From Silicimonas sp. (GTDB lineage: Bacteria > Pseudomonadota > Alphaproteobacteria > Rhodobacterales > Rhodobacteraceae), in NCBI GenBank assembly GCA_022826385.1, contig JAJDUZ010000014.1, positions 1-37,597 on the forward strand: a stretch of DNA of 37,597 bases. Direction: 5' to 3'. Every line of letters starts with the position of its first letter. Within the stretch, counting starts at the first letter, position 1. The translations under genes and the position numbers were made by a program. The notes under the pieces were generated by a model. It saw only the letters and a list, made by a program, of their open reading frames with translations, made no database searches and was not told the DNA's origin. Shown one piece after another: positions 26,687 to 34,751 of this stretch.

Positions 26687-28288
26687 ATGCGTTTCGCGAC
26701 TTTCGCCGGCTGTGCCCTGCTGGCGCTGCTGTCTTTCTTTGGCCTGATGTGGTCCGGCTGGTTTCTGCTTGGCCTGGTCATGTTCGGCGGCCTGACGTTG
26801 CTGGGCGTCTATGACGTGACGCAATCCAGCCACGCGGTGCTGCGGAACTATCCGGTGCTGGGCCATATGCGCTTCCTCTTCGAAGGCATCCGGCCCGAGA
26901 TCCGCCAATACCTGATCGAAAGCGATCAAGACGAAGAACCGTTTTCGCGCGATGAACGCTCGCTGGTTTATCAGCGCGCCAAGGGGGTCGAAGACAAGCG
27001 CCCCTTCGGCACAACGCAGCGGGTCTATGATGCCGGATACGAATGGATCACCCATTCGGTCGCCCCAAAGCATATCGAAAGCCACGACTTCCGGGTCACG
27101 ATTGGTGGCCCGGACTGCAAGCGCCCTTATGAAGCATCGCTCTACAATATCTCGGCCATGTCCTTCGGATCGCTCTCGGCCAATGCGATCTCGGCCCTGA
27201 ACCGGGGCGCGGCAAAGGGCGGCTTTGCCCATGACACCGGCGAAGGCAGCATCAGCCGCTATCACCGCGAAGGTGGCGGCGACCTGATCTGGGAACTCGG
27301 CTCGGGCTATTTTGGCTGTCGCACGGATGAAGGCCGGTTCGACGTCGAAAAGTTCAGGACGCAGGCCGCAAACCCGCAAGTCAAGATGGTCGAACTCAAG
27401 CTCAGCCAAGGCGCGAAGCCGGGGCATGGCGGTGTCCTGCCTGCCTCGAAGATCACGCCAGAGATCGCCGAGGCGCGCGGCATTCCGATGGACCGCGATT
27501 GCGTGTCGCCCGCCAATCACCCCGAGTTTTCCACGCCAATCGAGCTTCTTCAATTCATCAAGACCCTGCGCGACAACGCCGATGGCAAACCGGTCGGGTT
27601 CAAGCTTTGCATCGGCCACCGTCGGGAATTCATGTGCATTGTCAAAGCGATGCTGGAAACCGACATCGTGCCGGACTTCATCGTGGTCGACGGCAAGGAA
27701 GGCGGCACGGGCGCGGCCCCCTTGGAATTTGCCAACCACATCGGGATGCCCCTGATCGAAGGCCTGACTTTTGTGCACAACACGCTGCGGGGCGCGGGCT
27801 TGCGCAATCGCGTCAAGCTGGGCGCGTCGGGCAAGCTGGTCACGTCCTTCGACATCGCCAAGGCGTTGGCGCTTGGGGCCGACTGGGCCAATTCGGCCCG
27901 CGGCTTCATGTTCGCCGTTGGCTGCATTCAGGCGCAGGCCTGCCACACCAACCACTGCCCGGTCGGCGTCGCCACGCAAGACCCGCTGCGCCAGCGGGCG
28001 CTGGTCGTCACCGACAAGGCCGAGCGCGTCTATTGCTTCCACCGCAACACGATGAAGGCGTTGGCCGAGATGACCGGGGCCGCCGGTTTGACCCATCCGT
28101 CCGGCTTCAAGCCGCACCATTTGCTGATGCGCGAAAGCGACCGCGACATGGTGACGGGGGAAGAGGTCTACCCGTATATGCCCGAAGGGTTCCTGTTGCG
28201 CGAAGAGCCGGACGATTTCGGCTATCTCGTCCGATGGCAGCGCGCGCGGGCCGAGGCGTTCGAACCGGTGGACATGGCTTTTCCTTAA
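26687..28288 (+). CDS. Membrane-anchored FMN-binding glutamate synthase family oxidoreductase
   Basis: A 533-residue protein with two N-terminal membrane helices (about 5-45) followed by the glutamate-synthase FMN barrel. Landmarks are YNISAMSFGSLSANAISALNRGA, GEGSISRYHREGGGDLIWELGSGYFG, VELKLSQGAKPGHGGVLP, VDGKEGGTGAAP, and CIQAQACHTNHCPVGVATQ with the three Cys of the [3Fe-4S] cluster near 412-423. There is no glutaminase domain, so it is not a full GltB; the physiological reaction of this stand-alone family is unsettled. ATG 26687 was preferred over ATG 26660 because AGGAG lies just before it. It is followed 48 bases later by gabD on the same strand. Confidence 0.88.
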   Translation: MRFATFAGCALLALLSFFGLMWSGWFLLGLVMFGGLTLLGVYDVTQSSHAVLRNYPVLGHMRFLFEGIRPEIRQYLIESDQDEEPFSRDERSLVYQRAKGVEDKRPFGTTQRVYDAGYEWITHSVAPKHIESHDFRVTIGGPDCKRPYEASLYNISAMSFGSLSANAISALNRGAAKGGFAHDTGEGSISRYHREGGGDLIWELGSGYFGCRTDEGRFDVEKFRTQAANPQVKMVELKLSQGAKPGHGGVLPASKITPEIAEARGIPMDRDCVSPANHPEFSTPIELLQFIKTLRDNADGKPVGFKLCIGHRREFMCIVKAMLETDIVPDFIVVDGKEGGTGAAPLEFANHIGMPLIEGLTFVHNTLRGAGLRNRVKLGASGKLVTSFDIAKALALGADWANSARGFMFAVGCIQAQACHTNHCPVGVATQDPLRQRALVVTDKAERVYCFHRNTMKALAEMTGAAGLTHPSGFKPHHLLMRESDRDMVTGEEVYPYMPEGFLLREEPDDFGYLVRWQRARAEAFEPVDMAFP

Positions 28289-28336
28289 GGTCAAAAGGGA
28301 CGCAAAGGCGCCCTCGCAAAACGAAAGAAGAGTTTC

Positions 28337-29815
28337 ATGCTGGATCAGACCACGAACCTTGCCGATCTTCTGAAAGACCCCTCCCTTCTGGTGACCCAAG
28401 CCTATGTCGCAGGCGAATGGGCCGATGCCGACAGCGGCGCCACGTTCGAGGTCACGAACCCCGCCCGCGGCGATGTGATCGCCGAAGTGGCCGACCTCTC
28501 GCGCGCCGAAGTCGCCCGCGCCATCGCCGCCGCCGAGACGGCGCATAAGGATTGGGCCGCCCGCACCGCAAAGGAACGCGCCAACATCCTGCGCAAGTGG
28601 TACGAATTGATGGTCGAGAATGCCGACGATCTGGGCACCATCCTGACCGCCGAGCAAGGCAAGCCGCTGGCCGAGGCGAAAGGCGAGATCCTCTATGGCG
28701 CGGCCTTCGTCGAATGGTTCGCCGAGGAAGCCAAGCGCGTCTATGGCGAGACCGTGCCGGGCCACCAGCCCGACAAGCGCATCACCGTCATCCGCCAGCC
28801 CATCGGCGTCGCCGCTTCGATCACGCCGTGGAATTTCCCCAACGCGATGATCACCCGCAAAGTCGGTCCGGCACTGGCCGCGGGCTGCGCCTTCGTCGCG
28901 CGCCCCGCAACCGAAACGCCCCTGTCAGCACTGGCACTTGGCGTGCTGGCCGACCGCGCCGGGCTGCCGAAAGGCATCCTGTCGATCCTGCCCTCGACGC
29001 AAGCCTCCGAGGTCGGGAAAGAATTCTGCGAAAACCCGATTGTCCGCAAGCTTACCTTCACCGGCTCGACCGAGGTCGGGCGCATTCTGCTGCGGCAGGC
29101 GGCCGATCAGGTGATGAAATGCTCGATGGAGCTGGGCGGCAACGCGCCCTTCATCGTGTTCGACGACGCCGATCTGGATGCCGCTGTCGAAGGCGCGATG
29201 ATCTCGAAATACCGCAACAACGGCCAGACCTGCGTCTGCGCCAACCGCATCTATGTGCAGGCCGGTGTCTATGACGCCTTTGCCGAGAAGCTGGCAGCCG
29301 CCGTCGCCAAGATGAACGTCGGCGATGGTCTGAGCGACGGCACGCAGCTTGGGCCGTTGATCAATCAGGAAGCGGTCGACAAGGTGGCCAGCCAGGTGGC
29401 CGACGCAACGGCCAAGGGCGGCACGGTGATGGCGGGCGGCAAACCGCATGATCTGGGCGGCACTTTCTTTGAGCCGACGATCATCACCGGTGCGACGCAG
29501 GACATGGCCTTTGCGCAGGAAGAAACCTTTGGCCCCCTCGCCCCGCTCTTCAAGTTCGACACCGATGACGAGGCGATCGAACGCGCCAACGACACGATCT
29601 TCGGCCTCGCCTGCTATTTCTATGCCAAGGATATCAGCCGCATCACCAAGGTGTCCGAGGCGCTGGAATACGGCATGGTCGGCATCAACACCGGCCTGAT
29701 CTCGACCGAGGTCGCCCCGTTCGGCGGCGTCAAGCAATCGGGCTTGGGCCGCGAAGGCAGCCGCCATGGCATGGATGAGTTCATGGAGATGAAATATCTC
29801 TGCCTGTCAGTCTGA
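28337..29815 (+). CDS. gabD: NAD(P)-dependent succinate-semialdehyde dehydrogenase
   Basis: This enzyme oxidises succinate semialdehyde to succinate, the last step of the GABA shunt and related pathways. The 492-residue protein has the aldehyde-dehydrogenase signatures ITPWNFPNAMITRKVGPALAAGC, FTGSTEVG, MELGGNAPFIVFDDADLD (general base Glu near 265) and GQTCVCANRIYV (nucleophile Cys near 299, with the second Cys two residues on, as in GabD). The C-terminus VAPFGGVKQSGLGREGSRHGMDEFMEMKYLCLSV is typical of SSADH. A purine-rich AAAGAAGAG site precedes ATG 28337. It may be co-transcribed with the FMN oxidoreductase. Confidence 0.92.
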   Translation: MLDQTTNLADLLKDPSLLVTQAYVAGEWADADSGATFEVTNPARGDVIAEVADLSRAEVARAIAAAETAHKDWAARTAKERANILRKWYELMVENADDLGTILTAEQGKPLAEAKGEILYGAAFVEWFAEEAKRVYGETVPGHQPDKRITVIRQPIGVAASITPWNFPNAMITRKVGPALAAGCAFVARPATETPLSALALGVLADRAGLPKGILSILPSTQASEVGKEFCENPIVRKLTFTGSTEVGRILLRQAADQVMKCSMELGGNAPFIVFDDADLDAAVEGAMISKYRNNGQTCVCANRIYVQAGVYDAFAEKLAAAVAKMNVGDGLSDGTQLGPLINQEAVDKVASQVADATAKGGTVMAGGKPHDLGGTFFEPTIITGATQDMAFAQEETFGPLAPLFKFDTDDEAIERANDTIFGLACYFYAKDISRITKVSEALEYGMVGINTGLISTEVAPFGGVKQSGLGREGSRHGMDEFMEMKYLCLSV

Positions 29816-29819
29816 TCCG

Positions 29820-29875
29820 AAATTTGTGAACTTCGTTAGTCTGCGCTAGGCTCCAACGGTAAAGTTGTAAACTTT
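29820..29875 (+). promoter_or_regulatory. Promoter with two matching operators ahead of the ScfR-type regulator
   Basis: AAAGTTGTAAACTTT (29861-29875) is a perfect inverted repeat. AAATTTGTGAACTTC (29820-29834) matches it at 12 of 15 positions. The centres are 41 bases apart, about four helical turns. TTGTGA (29824-29829) and TAGGCT (29847-29852) form a sigma-70-like promoter with an exact 17-base spacer. One operator therefore covers the -35 box and the other lies just past the start site. This geometry fits negative autoregulation by the downstream gene, which is inference. Confidence 0.65.
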
Positions 29876-29891
29876 CCGGAGCCGAGCGCGC

Positions 29892-31295
29892 ATGAAGAAG
29901 ACCTTTGTCGGACCGCAGCTTCGCCAGTTGCGGCGCGCGAACAAGCAAACGCAGGCCGAAATGGCCAAGGCGCTTGGCATCAGCCCGGCCTATGTCAACC
30001 TGCTGGAAAACAACCAGCGCAGCCTCTCGGTTCAGATGCTGATGGCGCTGTCCGAGAAGTACAGCGTCGATTGGCGTGAACTGGTGCAGGATCCGCATTC
30101 CAACGTGCTGAGCGAGTTGCGCAGCGTTCTGCAGGATCCGATCTTTGGCGAGGCGCCCGACCTGCAGGAGTTGCGCGCAGCGATCGATCACGCGCCTGCC
30201 TTGGTGGAAAGCTTCCTGCACATCTATCGCACGCACCGGACGACGCTCGACAAGATGCTGCGACAAGGGCAGGACCGCATGCCCGACGACCTGATCGCCT
30301 CGTCGCCCGAAACGATCATCCACGACTTTTTCCGCGACCATCAAAATCACTTTCCGGAACTCGAAGACATCGCGGAACGCATCCGGGCCGAGCAGCCCAC
30401 CGCTCCGGATGATGTCTATGCGATGCTGAAAGCGCGGCTGGACAGCCGCCATGGTGTCACGGTCGAGGTGAAATCGGTCGAAGACATGCCCGAGGCGCTG
30501 CGCATCTTTGAACGTGGCGAGGCGACCGTGTTCCTGTCAGAAGCGCTCGACCATCAGAACCGGACCTTCCAATTGGCGCATGTGCTGTGCCTGTTGGAAG
30601 CCGAAGACACGCTAAAAACCTTGGTGCAAGACAGTGGCATCTCGTCCCCCACCGGTCTGGCGCGGTGCCAAGTAGAGCTGGCGAACTATTTCGCCGGTGC
30701 ATTCCTGATGCCCTATGCACAGGTTTTGGAGCTTGCACAGACAACGCATTACGACGTTGACCGCATCGCGGCTGCCTTCAGTGTTTCGTTCGAACAAGTC
30801 TGCCACCGCCTGACCACGCTGCAGCGGAAGAACGCAACAGGCGTGCCGTTCTTCTTCCTGCGGATCGACAAAGCCGGGAATGTCAGCAAGCGCTTCAACT
30901 CGACCACATTCACGCTGGCCGAATATGGCGGCGCCTGCCCTGTGTGGAACATCCACACCTCGTTCCGGACGCCCGGTGTGATTCTGCCGCAATTCGTGGA
31001 ACTGCCCGAGGGGGAACGGTTTTTCACGATCAGCCGCACCACCGACCGACCTGTCTTCAGCCGCGACTCGCAAGACCGCCGGCTGGCGGTCGCGCTTGGC
31101 TGCGAGTTCCGGTTCATCGATCAGATCGGCTATGCCAAGTCGTTCAATCTCGACCGCGAAGACCTTTTCAGCCCCGTTGGCATCAACTGTCCCCTCTGCC
31201 CCCGCCAAGCCTGCTCGCAACGCGCGCACCAGCCGTTGTTCGTCGACCTGCCCATCAGCCCTGATCGGCGCGGCAACACGCGCTATGAAAGCTGA
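29892..31295 (+). CDS. XRE-family regulator with IrrE/ImmA-like and DUF2083 domains (ScfR/PccR-type)
   Basis: A 467-residue regulator of the short-chain fatty acyl family (PccR, RamB, MccR), which sense acyl-CoA levels and control propionyl-CoA, methylcitrate or glyoxylate-shunt genes. The XRE helix-turn-helix is at about 8-62 (QLRRANKQTQAEMAKALGIS, AYVNLLENNQRSLS). An ImmA/IrrE-like region covers about 150-310. A C-terminal DUF2083 domain contains GVPFFFLRIDKAGNVSKRF, FTISRTTDRP, ALGCEFR and INCPLCPRQACSQR. ATG 29892 directly follows the double operator. The nearest target beyond its own promoter may be the gene at 31365-32417, given shared TTGTAAAC motifs. The ligand is unproven here. Confidence 0.88.
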   Translation: MKKTFVGPQLRQLRRANKQTQAEMAKALGISPAYVNLLENNQRSLSVQMLMALSEKYSVDWRELVQDPHSNVLSELRSVLQDPIFGEAPDLQELRAAIDHAPALVESFLHIYRTHRTTLDKMLRQGQDRMPDDLIASSPETIIHDFFRDHQNHFPELEDIAERIRAEQPTAPDDVYAMLKARLDSRHGVTVEVKSVEDMPEALRIFERGEATVFLSEALDHQNRTFQLAHVLCLLEAEDTLKTLVQDSGISSPTGLARCQVELANYFAGAFLMPYAQVLELAQTTHYDVDRIAAAFSVSFEQVCHRLTTLQRKNATGVPFFFLRIDKAGNVSKRFNSTTFTLAEYGGACPVWNIHTSFRTPGVILPQFVELPEGERFFTISRTTDRPVFSRDSQDRRLAVALGCEFRFIDQIGYAKSFNLDREDLFSPVGINCPLCPRQACSQRAHQPLFVDLPISPDRRGNTRYES

Positions 31296-31308
31296 TTGAA
31301 AAGGAACG

Positions 31309-31334
31309 CCCCGAACTGATCAAACAGTCCGGGG
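31309..31334. terminator. Bidirectional hairpin between convergent genes
   Basis: CCCCGAACTG (31309-31318) and CAGTCCGGGG (31325-31334) pair over 9 of 10 positions around an ATCAAA loop. The hairpin lies midway between the stops of the ScfR-type gene and the ketopantoate-reductase-like gene. No long T tract is seen on either side. It is well placed to end transcription from both directions. Confidence 0.6.
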
Positions 31335-31364
31335 AGCGAGCGAGTTTAGGATAGGTGCAGGCTC

Positions 31365-32417
31365 TTACGCGGCCGCTTGACGATTGCCCGAGAGACGGCC
31401 GGTCACGGTTGCGACCACCTCGTCGACGGCGGGATTGCCCATGCCAAGTTGGTCGGCAATGAGTTGGACAAGCAGATCAACGCGCTCGATCTGCTGCGCT
31501 CCACCGTCGATGGCGCGGGCTGCTGACGAGGGCTTCAGCAGACCTTCCGCCGCCTTGGCATATTTCTCGAACGGCACCTGGCTGTCAGGCGTCGCACCCA
31601 GCTTGACCACAAGGTCGGTGACCGACTGATAGATGGCGCGCGATGTCTCGATGTCGCTGTGGACCGCTTCCTTGATCGGACGCACACCCGACGGAAGCAC
31701 GCAGCGATAGTTGCCGGTCAACAACATGGCCCATTTGGCGAAGGGCACGAAAAGCGAGTCGTGGGCGCGCAGCTTCACCGGAACCTCTTTGCCTTCGACG
31801 CGGATCGCATCGATGTCGGCTTCAAGCTCCTTGAGCATCTGGTTGTGCTCGGCCTTCTCGAACGGGGCCGCTTTGAAGTTGGTCGGCAGGCCAACATGCA
31901 GCACGTTGGCGCCAGTGTCGGGCAAGCGGAACGCCTGCGGATCGGGGCTGCAGAGCGAGACCAGACCAGGGTCGAACTCGCGCCAGCCGTCGAGCGAGGT
32001 AAAGCAGGCGGCCAGACGGTCCGCGTCAAGTCCAGGGATGCGCTTCAGATAGGGCATCGGCGGCATGTTCATCAGCGACAAGCACGGCACATGGGCCAGC
32101 GCAATCCGCGACAGCAGCGTGCGCACCTCGGCACCCGCATATTGAGGCTCGGACATGGCGAGCACGACAAGGTCATAAGCCTCGGGGCGAACATCCCCCG
32201 GCTCGGCCGCATCCAGATTGCCCGGCAGGTCGTCCGAACGGAAGGCGCGATGAAGGTCTTCGTCCCGCAGCTTGATCCGAACTTCGGACCCCTCGGTGTT
32301 GAAAAGCTCGGCCGTTGCCTTGCGACAAACAAGGGTCACATCGTGACCGGCCATCAACAGTTTCGTGCCGAGAAGCGAGCCGTAAGAGGCGCCGAGTATT
32401 AAAATCTTCCGAGACAT
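31365..32417 (-). CDS. Ketopantoate reductase (PanE/ApbA) family protein
   Basis: A 350-residue NAD(P)-binding oxidoreductase. The Rossmann N-terminus reads KILILGASYGSLLGTKLLMAGHDVTLVCR, where GASYGS replaces the canonical GxGxxG. The helical C-domain includes PFAKWAMLLTGNYRCVL, matching the catalytic Lys/Asn stretch of PanE. It is longer than housekeeping PanE (about 300) and divergent, so a different 2-oxo-acid or related substrate is likely. ATG 32417 was chosen for GGGGAA six bases upstream; ATG 32429 is the alternative. It follows tctA on the same strand after a 179-base leader crowded with inverted repeats. Confidence 0.72.
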   Translation of the reverse strand: MSRKILILGASYGSLLGTKLLMAGHDVTLVCRKATAELFNTEGSEVRIKLRDEDLHRAFRSDDLPGNLDAAEPGDVRPEAYDLVVLAMSEPQYAGAEVRTLLSRIALAHVPCLSLMNMPPMPYLKRIPGLDADRLAACFTSLDGWREFDPGLVSLCSPDPQAFRLPDTGANVLHVGLPTNFKAAPFEKAEHNQMLKELEADIDAIRVEGKEVPVKLRAHDSLFVPFAKWAMLLTGNYRCVLPSGVRPIKEAVHSDIETSRAIYQSVTDLVVKLGATPDSQVPFEKYAKAAEGLLKPSSAARAIDGGAQQIERVDLLVQLIADQLGMGNPAVDEVVATVTGRLSGNRQAAA

Positions 32418-32431
32418 AATTTTCCCCATTT

Positions 32432-32528
32432 CTTGGCTTTCAAGACATATAGTTTCGCCAAGACTGGAATCCCACTAAAATCGGGTTTTAGTGTAGTGCG
32501 TTTACAAAACAGACTTCATTTTTGTAAA
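32432..32528 (-). promoter_or_regulatory. Palindrome-packed leader of the PanE-like gene
   Basis: Three perfect inverted repeats lie in under 100 AT-rich bases. CTTGGC / GCCAAG is at 32432-32437 and 32457-32462. CACTAAAA / TTTTAGTG is at 32473-32480 and 32486-32493 (5-base centre). TTTACAAAA / TTTTGTAAA is at 32501-32509 and 32520-32528. The last contains TTGTAAAC on the minus strand and TTGTAAA on the plus strand, the core of the operators ahead of the ScfR-type gene. The region probably contains the promoter and more than one operator, which is inference. Confidence 0.5.
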
Positions 32529-32548
32529 TTTGTTAATATACAGCGCAA

Positions 32549-32580
32549 GCCATTGTAACCTATAGAAAAGTTACAATGGC
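32549..32580 (-). terminator. Perfect 11-bp AT-rich stem-loop after tctA
   Basis: GCCATTGTAAC (32549-32559) and GTTACAATGGC (32570-32580) form a perfect 11-bp stem with a 10-base loop, starting 17 bases beyond the tctA stop on the minus strand. The loop reads TTTTCTATAG on that strand, but no T run follows. It may be a 3' processing or attenuation structure for tctA, or a fourth operator for the next gene. Confidence 0.45.
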
Positions 32581-32596
32581 CTGAGATGGGTTCAGA

Positions 32597-34111
32597 TCAG
32601 CTCGCGTCCGCCATCTTCCGACGCCGCATCATCTTCTGGATCAGCGGATAGGAAATCAGCAGCAGCGCGAGAATCACGCAGGTCAACGAGATCGGGCGGG
32701 TGATGAAAGTGGTCACATCCCCTTGGCTCGAAATCAGCGACTGGCGCAGCGACCGCTCGGCCAACGGGCCCAGAACGATCGCCAGAACCGCCGGAGCAAC
32801 GGGATAGTTGAGCTTCCGCAGCAAGTACCCGCACACGCCAAGGATCAGCATGATCCACGTGTCGAACATCCGGTCGGTTGTCGCAAAGACACCCAAGACA
32901 CAAAGCATGAAGATGATCGGCGTCAGCAACGTGAAGGGCATCGCCAGCACCCGGATGAACACCGGGATCAGCGCAAGGTTCAGCAGCACCGTCGCAACGT
33001 TTGCGACATACATCGAACCGATCAGCCCCCAGACGAAATCCGGGCTTTCCGTGAACAAAAGCGGACCGGGGCGCAGGCCCCAGATGATCATGCCCCCCAG
33101 CAGGATCGCCGTGGTGGGCGAGCCGGGAATACCCAGCGTGATCATCGGCAGCATCGAACCGGTCGAAGCCGCGTTGTTCGCCGCCTCCGGCGCAGCGACA
33201 CCGGCAACATTGCCCTTGCCGAAACTGTCAGGGTCTTTCGAGAACGTCTTCGACAGACCATAGCTCATCAGCGACGCGGGCGTGGCCCCGGCTGCCGGCA
33301 GCGTGCCAACAAAGAAGCCAAGGAACGACCCGACCCAGGTCGAGTTGATGTAAAGCTTGATCTCGCGCAGGTTCTCCTTGAACCGCGCCCAGGTGATGTT
33401 GACGCTGTGCATCTGTACCTGGCCCTTGGTGCTCTCCAGCGTCCAGAGCATCTCGCCGATGCCATAGATGCCGATCGCCAGCACAAGGAACCCGATGCCG
33501 CGCTGGAACTCAACCATGTCGAAGAAGATCATGCGCGGCTGACCACTGATGATGTCAAAGCCGATGGCCGCCATGACAAGGCCCAACAGGATCGAGAAGA
33601 TCGTCTTCGGGATGTCGTCCCCGCCCAGTCCGATGAAAGTCGCAAAGGCCAGAAGCATCAGCGCGAATTCTTCCTGCGGCCCGAATTTCAGCGCGAAAGC
33701 CGCCAGCGGCGGGGCGAAAAGCGTGAACAGCACGATCGACACAGTGCCCCCGATGAACGAAGCAATCGCCGCTGCCATCAACGCTTTGTCGGCCTTGCCC
33801 GATTGCGCCATAGGTCGCCCGTCGAACACCGTCGCAACGGCGGTTGACGCCCCCGGTATGCCCAGCGTGATCGAACTGATCGCACCGCCATACATCGCGC
33901 CATAGTAAAGCGCGGCAAGGAAGATGATCGCGGCGGTCGGCGGCACAAGGAAGGTGACCGGCAACAGGATCGCCACCCCGTTGACCGAGCCCAGCCCCGG
34001 CATACAGCCCACGAACAGACCGGCCAGACAGCCCGCGAAAATCATGAACAGGTTCAGCGGTTCGAAAGCCTGCAAGAGGCCAGCACCCAATGGAATTAGA
34101 ATGGCTTCCAT
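32597..34111 (-). CDS. tctA: Tripartite tricarboxylate transporter large membrane subunit TctA
   Basis: A 504-residue polytopic protein. The family motifs FVGCMPGLGSVNGVAILLPVTF, YYGAMYGGAISSITLGIPG and TLPAAGATPASLMSYGLSK are present. A second PEAANNAASTGSMLPMITLGIPGSPTTAILLGG repeats the GIPG pattern. It forms the translocating unit with TctB and receives ligand from TctC. ATG 34111 follows tctB by 12 bases with AAGGGG upstream. Citrate is the classic ligand, but most TTT systems carry other carboxylates. Confidence 0.93.
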   Translation of the reverse strand: MEAILIPLGAGLLQAFEPLNLFMIFAGCLAGLFVGCMPGLGSVNGVAILLPVTFLVPPTAAIIFLAALYYGAMYGGAISSITLGIPGASTAVATVFDGRPMAQSGKADKALMAAAIASFIGGTVSIVLFTLFAPPLAAFALKFGPQEEFALMLLAFATFIGLGGDDIPKTIFSILLGLVMAAIGFDIISGQPRMIFFDMVEFQRGIGFLVLAIGIYGIGEMLWTLESTKGQVQMHSVNITWARFKENLREIKLYINSTWVGSFLGFFVGTLPAAGATPASLMSYGLSKTFSKDPDSFGKGNVAGVAAPEAANNAASTGSMLPMITLGIPGSPTTAILLGGMIIWGLRPGPLLFTESPDFVWGLIGSMYVANVATVLLNLALIPVFIRVLAMPFTLLTPIIFMLCVLGVFATTDRMFDTWIMLILGVCGYLLRKLNYPVAPAVLAIVLGPLAERSLRQSLISSQGDVTTFITRPISLTCVILALLLISYPLIQKMMRRRKMADAS

Positions 34112-34123
34112 GTCATCGGCCCC

Positions 34124-34651
34124 TTAGTAGAAGTATTCCCAGCGGTAATTGTCGATCCAGAGGAACCCTTCCTCGAAGATCGGCCACCCCTTGGGCAGGT
34201 ATTTGGTCAGCGCCACCTCGAAGAGGAGGTAGACGAAAATCGGGGCGCCCAGCACGAAGGACATCGTCATGCCCCAGCCGTGCTTGCCCAGAAAGCGCAC
34301 GTAAAACAGCATGAAGATCATCAGCGTCAGATACGTCCCGATGATGTTCATCAGAACCAGCATGACCAGCAGCGACAAGGCCGAGACGATCACAAGGAAC
34401 AGGGTCTCGGGGTGAATATAGGGGTCCAGCGACTGGCTCTCGGGGGTCTTGCCCTGGAACCAGCGCACGATGGTCGCCACAGACGCAAGTGCCATGCCAA
34501 GCGACAGCCAGAACGGCCACATCCCGGCGCCGGGGCCACGACCCTCGACCCAGCCGATGGTCAGCCCATCGGAATAGACGTTCCACATCAGGCCGATGGA
34601 AATCAGGAACGTCGCGATCCCCATCAAAAGTTCAGCCGTCCGTACCGTCAT
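34124..34651 (-). CDS. tctB: Tripartite tricarboxylate transporter small membrane subunit TctB
   Basis: A 175-residue protein with four hydrophobic segments. The TctB pattern is visible: an N-terminal helix (LLMGIATFLISIGLMW), GRGPGAGMWPFWLSLGMALAS, and the helices LVMLVLMNIIGTYLTLMIFMLFYVRFLG and MTMSFVLGAPIFVYLLFEVALTKYLPKG. ATG 34651 has GGGAGGGG about five bases upstream, better than the GTG two codons earlier. It is conserved in position between tctC and tctA. Confidence 0.88.
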   Translation of the reverse strand: MTVRTAELLMGIATFLISIGLMWNVYSDGLTIGWVEGRGPGAGMWPFWLSLGMALASVATIVRWFQGKTPESQSLDPYIHPETLFLVIVSALSLLVMLVLMNIIGTYLTLMIFMLFYVRFLGKHGWGMTMSFVLGAPIFVYLLFEVALTKYLPKGWPIFEEGFLWIDNYRWEYFY

Positions 34652-34717
34652 GCACACCCCTCCCGCATGCGCTATTTCCCTGCGCAGAAAACAGCCCGTT
34701 TTTTCGGATGATTAAGC

Positions 34718-34742
34718 GGGTGGGACCACCCCGGCCCCACCC
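34718..34742 (-). terminator. GC hairpin between tctC and tctB
   Basis: GGGTGGG and CCCACCC (34718-34724 and 34736-34742) form a 7-bp stem 9 bases after the tctC stop. No T tract follows on the minus strand. As in the other two importers of the window, the hairpin sits directly after the binding-protein gene and may raise its relative expression. Confidence 0.5.
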
Positions 34743-34751
34743 TTGATTGTC

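Noticed and set aside
26555-28765. A 736-codon minus-strand frame opposite the FMN oxidoreductase
   Set aside because: It lacks any domain, and the plus-strand gene has clear catalytic motifs.
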